From an uncultured Polyangiaceae bacterium (lineage in GTDB: Bacteria; Myxococcota_A; Polyangia; Polyangiales; Houyiibacteriaceae), in contig CAMYJN010000176.1 of NCBI GenBank assembly GCA_947258625.1, positions 1 to 5,915 on the forward strand: a stretch of 5,915 nt of DNA, in the 5' to 3' direction. Within the stretch, counting starts at the first letter, position 1; the number at the start of each line of letters is the position of its first letter. Positions 5,643 to 5,915 of the stretch are shown one piece after another. The notes under the pieces are model-generated. The model did not search any database, was not told the origin of the DNA, and saw nothing but the letters and a program-made list of their open reading frames with translations. Both the position numbers and the translations under genes were made by a program.

Positions 5643-5915
5643 ATGAGTCGACCCCCCACGCCCAAGCTCAACTCGGAACACCTGGCCGACATCGGTCTCT
5701 TCGGGGGCCTGAGCAAGGAGACGCTCGAGATCCTGGCCTCGTCACTTCCGACGACGCGAGTCGAGGCAGGTCAGATCGTGGTGGAAGAGGGCGACATGTC
5801 GACGCAGATGTTCGTCGTCATCGCCGGCGAGCTCGAGGTCATCAAGAAGGGCGAGTCCGGTGGTGACGTTCGAGTGGCAGTCCTCGGCCCCAGTGACTGG
5901 TTTGGCGAAATGTCG
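5643..5915 (+). CDS. Cyclic nucleotide-binding domain protein (N-terminal part, truncated by window edge)
   Basis: 91 residues are visible. They match the first part of a CRP/CAP-type cyclic-nucleotide-binding fold: LADIGLFGGLSKETLEILAS (14-33), the beta-roll segments VEAGQIVVEEGD (40-51) and MFVVIAGELEVIK (57-69), and VLGPSDWFGEMS (80-91). The last residues (FGEMS) open the phosphate-binding cassette. The arginine and rest of the cassette that would show real cAMP or cGMP binding are beyond the edge, as is any DNA-binding, kinase or transport domain. It may be a CRP/FNR-type regulator or a stand-alone sensor domain; the visible part cannot decide. The start at 5643 fits the domain, has no Shine-Dalgarno sequence and abuts a -10-like box. 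Nothing visible ties it functionally to panBC. Confidence 0.88.
   Translation, partial: MSRPPTPKLNSEHLADIGLFGGLSKETLEILASSLPTTRVEAGQIVVEEGDMSTQMFVVIAGELEVIKKGESGGDVRVAVLGPSDWFGEMS

Noticed and set aside
5632..5646. Tiny upstream frame ATG-CTT-GAA-CCA-TGA overlapping the start of the cyclic-nucleotide-binding gene
   Set aside because: Four codons, no ribosome-binding signal, and it coincides with the -10-like box, so it is unlikely to be translated.

Overview
The window is GC-rich, densely packed chromosomal DNA with no mobile element, tRNA, rRNA or CRISPR array that I can see. The gene set and protein flavour (FtsE, a conserved helical-repeat protein of unknown function, a TPR protein, PanB/PanC) suggest a deltaproteobacterium in the broad sense (Myxococcota or a related high-GC lineage). 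That placement is an inference from general resemblance; the phylum is not proven by anything in the window.

Layout: (1) 1-469, minus strand, the 5' part of ftsE, running off the left edge. (2) 470-564, a short divergent intergenic region with a weak promoter-like element close to the next start codon. (3) 565-3712, plus strand, three tightly packed genes with gaps of 4 and 3 bases: a crotonase-fold (enoyl-CoA hydratase/isomerase) protein, a helical-repeat protein with no assigned function, and a TPR protein. (4) 3713-3838, an intergenic region with two overlapping inverted repeats and a promoter-like element. (5) 3839-5595, panB and panC overlapping by 4 bases (ATGA), the pantoate and pantothenate steps of coenzyme A precursor synthesis. 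(6) 5596-5642, a short spacer with a promoter-like element right against the next start. (7) 5643-5915, the N-terminal part of a cyclic-nucleotide-binding-domain protein, running off the right edge.

How the genes fit together: panB and panC are a textbook pathway pair. FtsE would act with FtsX (expected just left of the window) at the divisome. The three-gene unit links an acyl-CoA-type enzyme to two repeat-scaffold proteins, and its joint role is not known to me.

The most notable observations are: a perfect 13-bp inverted repeat with a 5-base loop inside codons 6-16 of panC, just downstream of its start; a crotonase homologue in which both classical catalytic glutamate positions are replaced (Gly115, Phe135); the unassigned helical-repeat protein with two repeat blocks around an acidic linker, next to the TPR gene; and start codons that generally lack Shine-Dalgarno sequences, two of them sitting almost directly on promoter-like -10 elements, as expected for leaderless mRNAs. 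No clearly new multi-gene system such as a defence, toxin or mobile system is visible.
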